A DNA stretch of 64,000 nt from Mangrovicoccus sp049603835 (GCA_049603835.1 JBMYSZ010000005.1:1-64000), one strand, 5' to 3'; shown: positions 1 through 8,204, counted from the first letter of the stretch. Program-made: numbers and translations. Notes: generated by a model not told the origin, from the letters alone.

Positions 1-354
1 ACCCGCGAACTTGACGCGATCTTTCAAGTGCGCGGCGTGCCAAAGACAATTGTCAGCGACAACGGGACGGAAATGACCAGTTCTGCGGTCCTGAAATGGT
101 GCCAGAAAACGAAGATTGACTGGCACTACATCGCACCGGGCAAGCCAACACAGAACGCTTTCATCGAGAGTTTCAACGGCAGCTTTCGGGACGAATGCCT
201 GAACGAAACCCTGTTCTCGTCTCTCGCGGAGGCTCGATCAGAGATCACAAAATGGAAGGAAGATTACAACCAAAACCGCCCGCATTCGTCACTGGGCAAT
301 CTCACGCCCAACGAGTTCGTGGCCAGATCAACGTTGCAAAAGAAGGCCGCATAA
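1..354 (+). pseudogene. IS3-family transposase OrfB, C-terminal part (cut by window edge)
   Basis: The frame is open from base 1 and encodes the end of an rve/DDE integrase-type transposase. Visible motifs are VSDNGTEM (second catalytic Asp region), the PGKPTQNAFIESFNG stretch with the catalytic Glu, and the closing RPHSSLGNLTPNEF typical of IS3-family OrfB. The first catalytic Asp lies left of the window, so it is not possible to say whether the gene is intact. It runs into a second, oppositely oriented IS3 relic about 70 bases further on. I infer it is the right end of an insertion sequence. Confidence 0.85.
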
Positions 355-425
355 GGCCAGAAATCAATACGTGGATTCTCCAAACAGCCGGACGAGACTT
401 GGGTCTCAGGTCACAGCCAAAACCT

Positions 426-652
426 TTGACGTTCCGAAGATGCAGAAAGCACAGGCCAAAACCCCAGCTCCTCTTGGCCGCTGTCAGCGCGACAAGCCAA
501 TCGGCGATCAACTCGTTCTCATTGCTGAGCGTCGGCTGATACCGATAGCACGTTTCACTGATGCTGAATGCTCGGCATGCCAAAGCAATACTGGCGGACC
601 GGTGCCGAACCGCCCACTCGGCCATCTCTCTGCGTTGAGACGGCCTTACCAC
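426..652 (-). pseudogene. IS3 OrfB N-terminal fragment
   Basis: From a GTG at 652 the frame reads VVRPSQRREMAEWAV, then ALACRAFSISETCYRYQP and SWGFGLCFLHLRNVKGFG. These are the conserved N-terminal HTH_21-like segments of IS3 OrfB proteins paired with the OrfA just upstream. The match stops near 426 and the frame continues into unrelated DNA to about 302. The DDE domain is absent. This is a truncated relic, probably cut by the neighbouring IS. Confidence 0.75.
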
Positions 653-661
653 GTTCGATCA

Positions 662-735
662 TTCTCTCGAACCAGTGGCGTTCATGATCTCACTCCCAAG
701 CGCCTGCTCAGGTTCTCTCGAACCAGTGGCGTTCA
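662..735. repeat. 23-bp direct repeat between IS OrfA and OrfB
   Basis: The same 23 bases, beginning TTCTCTCGAACCAGTG, occur at 662-684 and 713-735, 51 bp apart start to start. The second copy lies in the end of OrfA and the first just before OrfB. The 28 bases between them have no counterpart in the coding frames, so this looks like a local duplication or insertion that wrecked the frameshift junction. Confidence 0.9.
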
Positions 736-986
736 CCATCGCAGTTCAACAGGTCGTTTTGTATGCTCTTCTCGGCATACATGCGCTTGAGCCGCTTGTT
801 CTCTTCATCGAGCTCTTTCATCCGCGCCATCAGGCTGGCATCCATTCCCCCATACTTGGAGCGCCATTTGTAAAAGCTCGCCGAACTCATCCCATGCTCA
901 CGGCACAGATCTGCAACCGGCACGCCACCTTCGGCCTGCTTCAAAATACTCATAATCTGAGCGTCGCTGTATTTAGATTTCTTCAT
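708..986 (-). CDS. IS3-family transposase OrfA (HTH protein)
   Basis: A small DNA-binding protein of the IS3 OrfA type. It begins MKKSKYSDAQIMSILKQAE, has the helix-turn-helix segment VADLCREHGMSSASFYKWRSKYGG, and ends in a leucine-zipper-like stretch, MKELDEENKRLKRMYAEK. An upstream in-frame start at 1028 is possible, but ATG at 986 is preceded by GAGGAG and matches the usual family start. After KSIQNDL the expected OrfA end and frameshift zone are replaced by sequence containing a 23-bp repeat, so the normal OrfA-OrfB fusion cannot be made. Confidence 0.8.
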   Translation of the reverse strand: MKKSKYSDAQIMSILKQAEGGVPVADLCREHGMSSASFYKWRSKYGGMDASLMARMKELDEENKRLKRMYAEKSIQNDLLNCDGERHWFERT

Positions 987-1034
987 CAGAATCTCCTCTT
1001 TCATCTTTCGAGAAAATTCTACTTTCAAACACCC

Positions 1035-1463
1035 CTAATTTTCGGGGGGATTACCATGAAACTCATTGAAGTTGACCTTCCCACTTTCAATCAATTCACA
1101 GAGCTCAATATCGTCGTCGGCGAGCAAGACAATGACTCTGCCATCAAAGGCCGACGATTCCTCGCGATCATCCTCTCTCTGAACAGATATCGCTTTGCTC
1201 AGATCGTAAATTCCAGAGGCTACCAGGCTAGCGGTTACGCCAGCGGCGAGACCATACAGTTCCTTAGACATGCTCAGCTTATTCGAACGCCTCTCGTATT
1301 TCGCTGCTATCTGGTGCTCTATGAGGCGTAGAAACTGGCGTTCTCCATCGTCTTCATACTTTGCATCGAGTTCTCTGTTTTCGACGCCACGGGATAGCTC
1401 CTCTGGGGTTACAAAGAACCCCTGCAAAGCTTCTTCTATTGAAATCCATGTAACGTCGCCCAT
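1035..1463 (-). CDS. Hypothetical protein, 3' end probably replaced by IS DNA
   Basis: A 142-residue protein that I do not recognise. It has an acidic N-terminus (MGDVTWISIEEALQG), a charged middle, a hydrophobic stretch LYGLAAGVTASLVASGIY around residues 69-86 that could be one membrane helix, and an acidic C-terminal part. A GAGGC upstream of the ATG supports the start. Its last codons (GNPPEN) run into the left end of the IS3 relic, so the natural C-terminus is probably missing. It may be non-functional. Confidence 0.45.
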   Translation of the reverse strand: MGDVTWISIEEALQGFFVTPEELSRGVENRELDAKYEDDGERQFLRLIEHQIAAKYERRSNKLSMSKELYGLAAGVTASLVASGIYDLSKAISVQREDDREESSAFDGRVIVLLADDDIELCELIESGKVNFNEFHGNPPEN

Positions 1464-1989
1464 CGAGCCTGCCTCGGAAGCCTCCAGCTGATTGCACCAT
1501 AAACCCCGCGGTTCGGTGTGTCCTCGGTCTTCTTCAGTTTTCGTCGCCTCGATGCCTCAAGCAGGTTAGCCATCTCGGCAGACCCGATGGTCCGCTGTAT
1601 AGAAGGCTTTCGCTCTCGCATCAAAGGCTTCCGAGCGCCTACTATGAATACCGAGTTGGGCTGAGGCCGGACGTGCCACGAGCCACGTTCGAACGTCGGC
1701 TGAGGGCCGACCCTACCAGTTGGCCGCCGCTCGGCGACCGGCCGTTCTGTGCGCGACCGAGACCGCCACAGTGGACGCAGCGAAAGGCGGGTTCTGGTTG
1801 ATCGTTCCGGGCATCGCCGAACGGCCGGTTTCGGGAAGTGCGCTGCGCCGCAGCTTAGATGCCTGGTTGACGGACGAGACCCAATTCGCAGTTGCAGCGA
1901 TTGACTTCGCAGAAGCCACGGTCCGGTTTGTGCGCATCTCAGTCTCTGGCCGTCTGCGCAGTGAACTTCCGCTCTCCACCCGCTTCCAT
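1464..1989. other. Gap without a supported gene
   Basis: About 525 bases between the IS-cut hypothetical gene and the DedA-like gene. Open frames of 88-91 codons exist on both strands (1720-1995 plus, 1713-1979 minus), but neither has a recognisable domain or a convincing ribosome site, and they overlap each other. Given the adjacent IS relics, I read this as remnant or non-coding DNA. Confidence 0.5.
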
Positions 1990-2601
1990 CTATAAAATCA
2001 GCCGTCCAAGGATATAGACTGCGATGATGGTGGCGATTGCGGCGATGAGTTTGGTGGTGCTGGGTAGAGACAGGTTTTGCAATTTCGGTCCCAGCCACCA
2101 AGCGAGCCCCGCCAAGCCGAAATAGCGGATGCCGCGTGAGGCGATGATCGCGGCGGCGAAGATCAGTGGGTTGCCTGCGATGGCGCCCGCGCCCAAAGAG
2201 CCCAGCTGCACCGGGGCCGGAGACAGGCTGATCAGGGCCACGGTCCAAAACAGCCCATCGCCTTTGAGCTTGTCCTGCATATCCTTGAAATCGCTTTCCA
2301 ATCCAAGCTGGCTCAACAACGGGGTCACCACTGGATCCATCAGCAGCAGGGCCAAGCCATAGAGCGCAAAAGACCCGGCGATGCAGCCCAAAAGCGCGGC
2401 GAGCGCCATGGTAAAGGCTTTGCGCGGTTGGCTGACCATCAAGGGGGCAAGGATCAGCTCTAGGGGGATCGGGATAAAGCTGCTTTCAAGGGCTGACAGC
2501 AGGGCGATACCGGGCCGCGATCCGGCAAGCCATTGGATCCATTCGGGATAATCATTAATATCGCGGCTGGGGGAGAGGGTCGCGTCACTCATATGGCTCA
2601 C
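1990..2601 (-). CDS. DedA/YqaA-family membrane protein
   Basis: A 203-residue inner-membrane protein of the SNARE-associated/VTT (DedA, YqaA-like) type. It has hydrophobic segments near residues 30-60, 65-90, 118-150 and 180-203, a conserved-looking ESSFIPIPLELIL segment early, and a small-residue-rich LGAGAIAGNP segment. Family members help lipid or ion homeostasis; the substrate here is unknown. The GTG start overlaps the TGA stop of the upstream Crp/Fnr gene as GTGA, which implies translational coupling. An ATG nine bases later is an alternative start. Confidence 0.75.
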   Translation of the reverse strand: MSHMSDATLSPSRDINDYPEWIQWLAGSRPGIALLSALESSFIPIPLELILAPLMVSQPRKAFTMALAALLGCIAGSFALYGLALLLMDPVVTPLLSQLGLESDFKDMQDKLKGDGLFWTVALISLSPAPVQLGSLGAGAIAGNPLIFAAAIIASRGIRYFGLAGLAWWLGPKLQNLSLPSTTKLIAAIATIIAVYILGRLIL

Positions 2602-3332
2602 ATAATCGGTCGTTTAGGCAGGGGATGATCATCTTCGGTCAGGCCCGCGGCTTCGGCCAGGGCCTCGCGGTTATTCACCGAAAGCCGCCCATTGGACCAG
2701 CTGGCTACGCCGCTCGCCCGGAGCTTGGCCAGGGTTTTATTGGTGTGGACCAAGGACAGGCCAAGCGCATCGGCCAGGTCTTGTTGCCGATAGGGGAGGG
2801 GGACAGAATTGCCATTGCCCATGCCCAGCTCTGTCAACCGGGCAAAGAGCCGATAGAGCGCCCAGGCCATGCGCTCGGCCGCGGATCTTTGGCCGATGGA
2901 CAAAAGCGCCTCGCCTAGGAAATGTTCCTCTAGCGCGGCCAGCCATGTCACGTCATAGGCGCGCTCGGGAGAGGTGCGAAACAGGGTCCACAGCGCCTGG
3001 CGGTCAAACACACAGAGGGTCATTTCCGTGGTGGCCTCTACCGAATGCTGCATCGCCCCCATAATCCCGGCCTGAAGGCCTAAAAAATCACCAGGCAATG
3101 CGAAATTCAGCACCTGCCGCTCGCCATTGGCCAATGTCTTATATCTAAGCCCCATTCCCTTGAGCACGGTGAATAATTGCGGCGCGTTAGAACCCTGCAT
3201 CAGCAAAGGCGTGCCCGCATCGACCACTAATTCCCCGACTTTCATCTTGTCCATGTCGCGAATTTCGCTATCGGATAAAGGGACAAAGCAACTGAGTTCG
3301 CGCAACGGGCAATAGTGGCATCTAATTGGCAT
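2598..3332 (-). CDS. Crp/Fnr-family transcriptional regulator
   Basis: A 244-residue regulator with an N-terminal cyclic-nucleotide-binding-fold sensor (about residues 25-145, with LPGDFLGLQAG) and a C-terminal Crp-type helix-turn-helix (about 150-225, YRQQDLADALGLSLVHTNKTLAKL). The first residues contain C5, C8 and C15 (CHYCPLRELSC), reminiscent of an N-terminal Fe-S or redox cluster as in some Fnr proteins, but ligand use is not provable here. It is the first gene of a two-gene unit with the DedA-like protein. The promoter region is shared with the divergent receiver-like gene at 3425. Confidence 0.85.
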   Translation of the reverse strand: MPIRCHYCPLRELSCFVPLSDSEIRDMDKMKVGELVVDAGTPLLMQGSNAPQLFTVLKGMGLRYKTLANGERQVLNFALPGDFLGLQAGIMGAMQHSVEATTEMTLCVFDRQALWTLFRTSPERAYDVTWLAALEEHFLGEALLSIGQRSAAERMAWALYRLFARLTELGMGNGNSVPLPYRQQDLADALGLSLVHTNKTLAKLRASGVASWSNGRLSVNNREALAEAAGLTEDDHPLPKRPIM

Positions 3333-3424
3333 TATCAGTTTCTCACTTTTCTATGTCTTGGTTTAATGCCCAGACGAGTGGAAAGTTCCAAAATAGCTGG
3401 AAAGGCCGTGATCAGGGGTGACGA

Positions 3425-3814
3425 TTGGACAGGGTAAAATCGGTTTTGGTGGTGCAGCGTAATCCGCTGATTGCCCAGGACATCGAAGAGATCATAAAGA
3501 CCGTTGTGCCGGTGGATAGGGTGCAATTCCCGACCAATGCCGAAGCCTGCGCCGAGTTACTGGGCGGTGGCGCTGCTGTGGATCTGGTGGTGATGTGTTT
3601 GCAGCCGGCTCAGGTCATGGGGGCGGGGCTGGACAAGGCGATAGAGACCGCCCGCGCCGCCGGTGTCATTATCAGCGATGAGGTGACCCGCCAGGATGTG
3701 GCGCAGTTTTGGCCCTATTGGGGATTTACCAGCCTGCCTTTCACCACAGAAAGCTTGGGCCGGGCGATTTCCCACGCGGTCACGACGATGCGATCCAGGT
3801 TTGAGGGAACCTGA
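3425..3814 (+). CDS. Receiver-like protein lacking the phospho-acceptor Asp
   Basis: A 129-residue protein with the length and alternating hydrophobic pattern of a response-regulator receiver. It starts VKSVLVVQRNPLIAQDIEEI, where normal receivers have an acidic pair after the first strand, and continues VDLVVMCLQP, where the acceptor Asp would end strand three. Neither acidic site is visible, so it is probably a pseudo-receiver that works by protein contact. The location beside stress-response genes suggests a role in that network (inference). It is divergent from the Crp/Fnr gene. Confidence 0.6.
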   Translation: MDRVKSVLVVQRNPLIAQDIEEIIKTVVPVDRVQFPTNAEACAELLGGGAAVDLVVMCLQPAQVMGAGLDKAIETARAAGVIISDEVTRQDVAQFWPYWGFTSLPFTTESLGRAISHAVTTMRSRFEGT

Positions 3815-3830
3815 ATGCTTTCTCTAAGTT
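3806..3830 (+). promoter_or_regulatory. Possible EcfG-type promoter before the DUF1328 gene
   Basis: GGAAC at 3806-3810 followed after exactly 16 bases by AGTT (3827-3830); the canonical -10 is CGTT. It overlaps the stop codon of the preceding gene and lies 54 bases before the DUF1328 start. It has one mismatch in the -10 element, so support is moderate. Confidence 0.45.
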
Positions 3831-3884
3831 GACTATCTGAACGGCGCGCGGCGCCAATTGGAAAGGAAACTAAGGAGACCAGGC

Positions 3885-4058
3885 ATGCTATATTGGGCTG
3901 TCACATTTTTGATCGTCGCGGTGATCGCGGCTTTGTTTGGCTTTGGCGGGATCGCTAGCGCCTCTGCCGGGATTGCGCAGATCTTGTTCTTTGTCTTTAT
4001 CGTTTTGTTTGTGCTGGCGATTTTGGGCAATCTGTTTCACCGAAGCCGCCATCTCTAG
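3885..4058 (+). CDS. DUF1328 (UPF0391) small membrane protein
   Basis: A 57-residue, two-helix membrane protein beginning MLYWAVTFLIVAVIAALFGF and continuing with GIAQILFFVFIVLFVLAIL, the pattern of the short DUF1328 family. ATG at 3885 is chosen over an upstream in-frame start because AAGGAGA sits just before it and the family starts MLxWA. Function is unknown; family members are often found in stress or envelope regulons, which fits the possible EcfG-type promoter upstream and the phyR-ecfG neighbours. Confidence 0.8.
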   Translation: MLYWAVTFLIVAVIAALFGFGGIASASAGIAQILFFVFIVLFVLAILGNLFHRSRHL

Positions 4059-4163
4059 GCGTTATCGCTCCGATAGGGGCAGAAAACCGGGCGGCCCAAT
4101 CTGAGATCGTCAGAGGGCCGCCTGTTTTGATTTGTGATCTAGAGTGCCACGCGTCGGCAAGGT

Positions 4164-4724
4164 TTATTGGTTGATCCGTCCGGCCCCCATACCATTGCCC
4201 GTGCCGTTACCCATCCCTTGGCCCAAAGCTTGACCTGGGCCTTTGCCCTGGCCTTGCGCTTGCCCCATTTTCATGGCCTGCCCTCTGGTCTCGCCAGCTC
4301 TGCCGAAATCTGCAATCGTGACAACCCCATCTCCGTCACGATCCATTTGCGCCACCCAGGCCCCCGCCTGAGAGGTGAACTCTTCCAAACTGACACGACC
4401 ATCGCCATTAAGATCATTCGCGCCACGGGTCATGCCTTGGGTCGCGTTTTGCATCCCGGCATGGGCCTGTTTCCCGCCCTGAGAGGCCATATCCGCCTCG
4501 CGCGCTTCGTCGAATAGCGCATATTCAGCATTTTCGAGAAGTCCGTTATCATCGCTATCGAAGCTGGCGAAGACATCGGTGCGGCGCTCTGTGGCTTCGG
4601 CGACTGTGACTTGCCCGTCGCCGTTCAGATCCCAGTTCTCGATGAAATGTGCCCCTGGCTGGCCTTGTTGTGCCAGCACTGGAGCGGCCGCAAGCAGAAG
4701 GGCGGCAGTCAAAACACGATACAT
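4164..4724 (-). CDS. Secreted EF-hand calcium-binding protein
   Basis: A 186-residue protein with a cleavable signal peptide (MYRVLTAALLLAAAPVLAQ). Four EF-hand loops are visible: DLNGDGQVTVAE, DSDDNGLLENAE, DLNGDGRVSLEE and DRDGDGVVTIAD. The C-terminal 40 residues are a low-complexity Gly/Gln/Met tail. ATG at 4724 is used because GAGGAG precedes it; an in-frame ATG at 4751 would spoil the signal peptide. It is probably a periplasmic calcium-binding protein of unknown partner. Confidence 0.85.
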   Translation of the reverse strand: MYRVLTAALLLAAAPVLAQQGQPGAHFIENWDLNGDGQVTVAEATERRTDVFASFDSDDNGLLENAEYALFDEAREADMASQGGKQAHAGMQNATQGMTRGANDLNGDGRVSLEEFTSQAGAWVAQMDRDGDGVVTIADFGRAGETRGQAMKMGQAQGQGKGPGQALGQGMGNGTGNGMGAGRINQ

Positions 4725-4874
4725 GGTCAACTCCTCGTATAACGGTTTCAATATATGTTATACGTTTGGCTTTGACACTTCCGTCTGTATAGAATGCCGT
4801 AAGTAAAATACCGCATTATCAGATTGTTGCCCCCAAAAGCTGCCAAAACGGCCAACCCTTGGAGGCAAAAGCCC

Positions 4875-5678
4875 TTAGGCGTTGAGAGTCTCGGTGGAAG
4901 AAAAGAACAGCGCTTGGCTAACCGCAGAGCGGACCTGGCTTTCTTTATAAGGTTTGGCGATCAAAAAGGCCGGTTCGGGGCGTTCGCCGGTCAAAAGACG
5001 CTCGGGATAGGCAGTGATAAAGATCACCGGCATATCGGGGAATTTCGTCAGCAGCTCATTCACCGCATCAATGCCAGAACTGTTATCGGCCAAATGGATA
5101 TCGGCAAGGATCAGATCCGGCTTATCCGACAAACCCAATTCCACCGCTTGGGTTGCAGTGCGCGCCACGCCGGTGACCTGATGGCCGATTTCGCTGACAA
5201 TGCCTTGCAAATCAATGGCGATGATTGCTTCATCCTCGATGATCATCACGCGCCCGCTATGGGTCGAGGCCATTTCCCGATGCGCGATATCAAGCAGTTC
5301 TTCGATCTCGGATGGGCTGAGATCCATGATTTCGGCGATATCGGCAATTGGAAATTCTTCGATCGTGTTGAGCAGCAGCGCCTCGCGGGTGCCGACAGTC
5401 AGCCCGGAGAGCCGATCTTGCACCGTGGCCAACAGCCCCGCCTCATCTGTGGTCACCGCCGCGCCGGAACTGCGCCAAATGGCGTGAAAGGTTTTAAATA
5501 GAGCGGTTTTCGCTGGCAGATCGCCGCCCATGCTGGAAGGATCTTTAAGGATCGCCTCTAAAGTCGCGGCAGCATAAGTATCACCGGTCGTCTGCCCACC
5601 AGTCAGAGCCCGCGCATACCGACGCAAGAAGGGGAGCTGAAGTCCGATCTGATCGGCCAAGGAGGGATGAGTTGTCAT
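4875..5678 (-). CDS. phyR: PhyR, anti-anti-sigma response regulator of the general stress response
   Basis: A 267-residue protein with an N-terminal sigma-factor-like domain (about residues 10-135, ending in a region-4-like helix-turn-helix, IADIAEIMDLSPSEIEELL) and a C-terminal receiver. Receiver landmarks are E148/D149, the acceptor D193 in LILADIHLAD, and the closing K in IAKPYKE. In alphaproteobacteria phosphorylated PhyR binds NepR and frees EcfG. It is divergent from nepR-ecfG-kinase, sharing a back-to-back promoter at 5710-5741, so the locus can autoactivate. Confidence 0.95.
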   Translation of the reverse strand: MTTHPSLADQIGLQLPFLRRYARALTGGQTTGDTYAAATLEAILKDPSSMGGDLPAKTALFKTFHAIWRSSGAAVTTDEAGLLATVQDRLSGLTVGTREALLLNTIEEFPIADIAEIMDLSPSEIEELLDIAHREMASTHSGRVMIIEDEAIIAIDLQGIVSEIGHQVTGVARTATQAVELGLSDKPDLILADIHLADNSSGIDAVNELLTKFPDMPVIFITAYPERLLTGERPEPAFLIAKPYKESQVRSAVSQALFFSSTETLNA

Positions 5679-5709
5679 GGTGTATACTCTCGAATTTTTC
5701 CGTTAGACG

Positions 5710-5741
5710 GGAACCCAACGCAATTTCGCGCGTTTGGTTCC
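5710..5741. promoter_or_regulatory. Overlapping divergent EcfG promoters of phyR and nepR
   Basis: Plus strand: GGAAC (5710-5714), 16 bases, CGTT (5731-5734), directed to nepR at 5765. Minus strand: GGAAC (5741-5737), 16 bases, CGTT (5720-5717), directed to phyR at 5678. Both match the alphaproteobacterial EcfG consensus exactly and interleave within 32 bp, so two holoenzymes could hardly sit there together. Confidence 0.9.
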
Positions 5742-5764
5742 AAAGATATCGCGCGGAGACCTCG

Positions 5765-5929
5765 ATGTATCAAGAGTCAGATATGGCAAACGAAAAAAAA
5801 CCTGAAGACCCGGTTAAACGGGAAATCGACGATCAAATCCGAGCGCTATACCAAGGAACGGTAGAAGAAGGCGTGCCGGACAAATTCGCTAAACTGCTGG
5901 AAGAGCTGCGGAAAAAGGAGTCCAATTAA
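5765..5929 (+). CDS. nepR: NepR, anti-sigma factor for EcfG
   Basis: A 54-residue protein (MYQESDMANEKK...) with the NepR core IDDQIRALYQGTVEEGVPDKFAKLL, which forms the two helices that hold EcfG or PhyR. ATG at 5765 has GGAG six bases upstream; ATG at 5783 is an alternative. The stop codon overlaps the ecfG start (TAATG), which implies coupled synthesis of sigma and anti-sigma. A longer frame reaching 5672 would run through the promoter and is rejected. Confidence 0.9.
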   Translation: MYQESDMANEKKPEDPVKREIDDQIRALYQGTVEEGVPDKFAKLLEELRKKESN

Positions 5930-6495
5930 TGACTTCTAATGATTTTCGCGATCCCCGTGACGAATTGGTTGAGCATTTGCCGTCTCTGCGGGCTTTTGCC
6001 ATGAGCCTGACGCGCAATAACAGCCGCGCTGATGATCTGGTGCAGGACACGATTTTAAAAGCCTGGTCCAAGATCGAAAGTTTTCAGCCGGGCACGAATT
6101 TGCGCGCTTGGTTATTTACGATTTTGCGCAATACCTATTATTCGGATCGCCGCAAAGCGAGCCGCGAGGTCGAAGATGTGGATGGGGTGATGACTGCGTC
6201 CCTGTCTGAAAAGCCTGCCCATGATGGCCGTTTGGCGCTGCGGGATTTTGCCGTGGCGTTTGACCAGCTGAAACCGGAGCAGCGCGAAGCTTTGATCCTG
6301 GTCGGGGCTTCTGGTTTCTCTTATGAAGAAGCGGCGGAAATGTGCGGTGTGAAAGTCGGCACGATCAAAAGCCGCGCCAATCGGGGTCGCGCCCATTTGG
6401 CAGAGCTTATGCAATTAAATGCGGATGAGGCCTTGGAATTGACTGATCAAAGTACGCTCAGCGTGATCTCTTCTGGCTCTATCGCCGCGGCTTAG
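5929..6495 (+). CDS. ecfG: EcfG-type (ECF15) RNA polymerase sigma factor
   Basis: A 188-residue extracytoplasmic-function sigma factor. Region 2 is visible as LRAFAMSLTRNNSRADDLVQDTILKAW (residues about 19-45) with LRAWLFTILRNTYYSDRRK; region 4 is LKPEQREALILVGASGFSYEEAAEMCGVKVGTIKSRANRGR. Placement directly after nepR and opposite phyR identifies it as the general stress sigma. It should read the GGAAC-N16-CGTT promoters found at several points in this window. Confidence 0.93.
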   Translation: MTSNDFRDPRDELVEHLPSLRAFAMSLTRNNSRADDLVQDTILKAWSKIESFQPGTNLRAWLFTILRNTYYSDRRKASREVEDVDGVMTASLSEKPAHDGRLALRDFAVAFDQLKPEQREALILVGASGFSYEEAAEMCGVKVGTIKSRANRGRAHLAELMQLNADEALELTDQSTLSVISSGSIAAA

Positions 6496-6500
6496 GACTG

Positions 6501-8204
6501 ATGGAGCCGGGCTGGCATCGCGGATTAGCGGCGCGCGTTATTCTTTTTCTCTCTGTGGCACTGATCCCGGTTGGACTTCTCGCGTTATTACAAACGCGGG
6601 AAGTTGTTTCTTTGGTGCATGAACGTTCGATGACCGCATTGGCTGGGCTGACCCGCGATGCGGCGCAATATGAGCGCGATATCATCCAGCATAGTTTCGG
6701 CGTGACCATGGGTTTGGCGGATCGGGTGCAAAGCTTTGAGGGCGATGGTACGCGCTGTGACACGGCTTTGGCGAATTTCGTTGCCGGGCAAGAGCGGCTG
6801 ATCACAATCGGGGTGCTGGATGCGGCGGGCTATATGTGGTGCGCCTCCAATGGTCAGCGGATGGATTTTGGCGGTGATCCGCTTTGGCCGCAGCGCGTGG
6901 CGAACCCCGTTCCCATGGTGAATGTGGTGGCTAATGGCCGGGTCAGTAAACGCCCGGTGGTCACGATTTTGCAGCCCCTATTCGATGAGGGGGCTTTTGC
7001 GGGCTATATTTTCGCCTCGATCCCGCATGAAGATGTGTATCTCCCCCCCGAAGCTTTAGAGGAAAACGATCTTTCCTTTATCACCTTCACCGCTGAAGGG
7101 CAGGTTATGTCTGTGGGCGGGTCTGGGGTGAATGAGGTGGCCGCTTTGCTGCCCGAAGGCCAAGAACTGGCAGAGCTGGTGGGCAATGGCACGGTTGTTT
7201 TCAGCGCGGATGTTCCCAGCGGGGCGCATCGGATTTTCGCGGTTTCGCCGATTGTGCATGACACGGTCTATGTGCTGGGCTCCTGGAATCCCGAGCCGCG
7301 CGGCATGACATTTTTACCGGCGACGATTTCGGCCCAGCTTTTCCCTATTATCATGTGGATCACCAGTTTGGGCGTGGCCTTTGCGGCGGTGCATCGCTTG
7401 GTGATCCGGCATATTAAACGGCTGCAAAAGACCATGCGCAATTTCGCGTCGTCGCGCCGCTTGCCCAGTGCCAATACCGATCCCGAGCTGGTGTCAGAGA
7501 TCGAAGAGATCCTGGAAACCTTCCGTATCACCGCGCAAACCGTGCTAGCCGAGGAAGCCGAGCTAGAGCAATTGGTGCATGACAAAAATGTACTGCTGAA
7601 AGAAGTGCATCACCGGGTGAAGAATAATCTGCAGCTGATTTCCTCGATCATGAATATGCAGCTGCGGCAGATGAAGTCTTCCGAGGCCAAGGCGGTTGTG
7701 CTGCGCTTACAAGAGCGGGTTTTGGGTTTGGCGACCATCCATCGCAATCTGTATCGCACCGAAAACCTGTCAAAAGTCCAAGCGCGGGATTTGCTAAGCG
7801 ATATCGTCAATCAGCTTTTGGCTATGGCAGAAGGCCCGGCAGCGCGGGTGCGGGTCGAGCGGGATTTCGTGGATGTGCCGCTTTATCCGGATCAGGCGGT
7901 GCCGCTGAGCCTATTAGTGGCCGAGGCGGTGACGAATGCGCTGAAATATATGGATCAGACGGATGATGATGCTTGGATCCGTTTGAACCTGGCGCAGCTG
8001 GACAATCAGGATCTGGAAATTTGCATCTGCAATTCTCGCGGCGAAAGCGCAGGGGAGGTGTCCAGCAAAGGCACCGGCTTGGGCATGAGCCTGATGCGGG
8101 CTTTCGCGGTGCAATTGGGCGGCGATCTGGTGATCGAGGATGGCGCCGAAATCTATGCGGTTCGGGTCCGGTTTAAGCCGCAGGCCTTTATCCCCGGCGA
8201 TTAA
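6501..8204 (+). CDS. Membrane sensor histidine kinase (HisKA_2/HWE type), PhyK-like
   Basis: 567 residues. A first membrane helix (about 12-31), a periplasmic sensor domain (about 32-275), a second helix (about 278-298), then a cytoplasmic linker and a HisKA_2 dimerisation segment EVHHRVKNNLQLISS with the phospho-histidine at about H371, then an ATPase domain with VAEAVTNALKY (N box) and GTGLGMSLM. This kinase type partners PhyR in alphaproteobacteria. It starts six bases after the ecfG stop, so it is the third gene of the nepR operon. The sensed signal is unknown. Confidence 0.88.
   Translation: MEPGWHRGLAARVILFLSVALIPVGLLALLQTREVVSLVHERSMTALAGLTRDAAQYERDIIQHSFGVTMGLADRVQSFEGDGTRCDTALANFVAGQERLITIGVLDAAGYMWCASNGQRMDFGGDPLWPQRVANPVPMVNVVANGRVSKRPVVTILQPLFDEGAFAGYIFASIPHEDVYLPPEALEENDLSFITFTAEGQVMSVGGSGVNEVAALLPEGQELAELVGNGTVVFSADVPSGAHRIFAVSPIVHDTVYVLGSWNPEPRGMTFLPATISAQLFPIIMWITSLGVAFAAVHRLVIRHIKRLQKTMRNFASSRRLPSANTDPELVSEIEEILETFRITAQTVLAEEAELEQLVHDKNVLLKEVHHRVKNNLQLISSIMNMQLRQMKSSEAKAVVLRLQERVLGLATIHRNLYRTENLSKVQARDLLSDIVNQLLAMAEGPAARVRVERDFVDVPLYPDQAVPLSLLVAEAVTNALKYMDQTDDDAWIRLNLAQLDNQDLEICICNSRGESAGEVSSKGTGLGMSLMRAFAVQLGGDLVIEDGAEIYAVRVRFKPQAFIPGD

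Larger units (their letters stand above)
424..1050 (-). mobile_element. Degenerate IS3-family element (OrfA plus truncated OrfB)
   Basis: On the minus strand an OrfA-type helix-turn-helix protein is followed by the first part of OrfB, as in IS3 elements with two overlapping frames. OrfB stops matching after the motif LHLRNVKGFG near base 426, where sequence from the neighbouring element begins, so the whole catalytic domain is lost. The left end lies near 1040-1060, in or next to the 3' end of the hypothetical gene at 1035-1463; the exact boundary cannot be fixed by eye. A 23-bp direct repeat separates the two frames. The element cannot transpose by itself. Confidence 0.8.

Noticed and set aside
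1436..2248. 270-codon minus-strand frame
   Set aside because: It overlaps the DedA-like gene in another frame, is Arg/Pro-rich and has no recognisable domain.
3368..3389. EcfG promoter for the Crp/Fnr gene
   Set aside because: A minus-strand GGAAC is followed after 16 bases by CATT, which lacks the conserved GTT; too weak to list.
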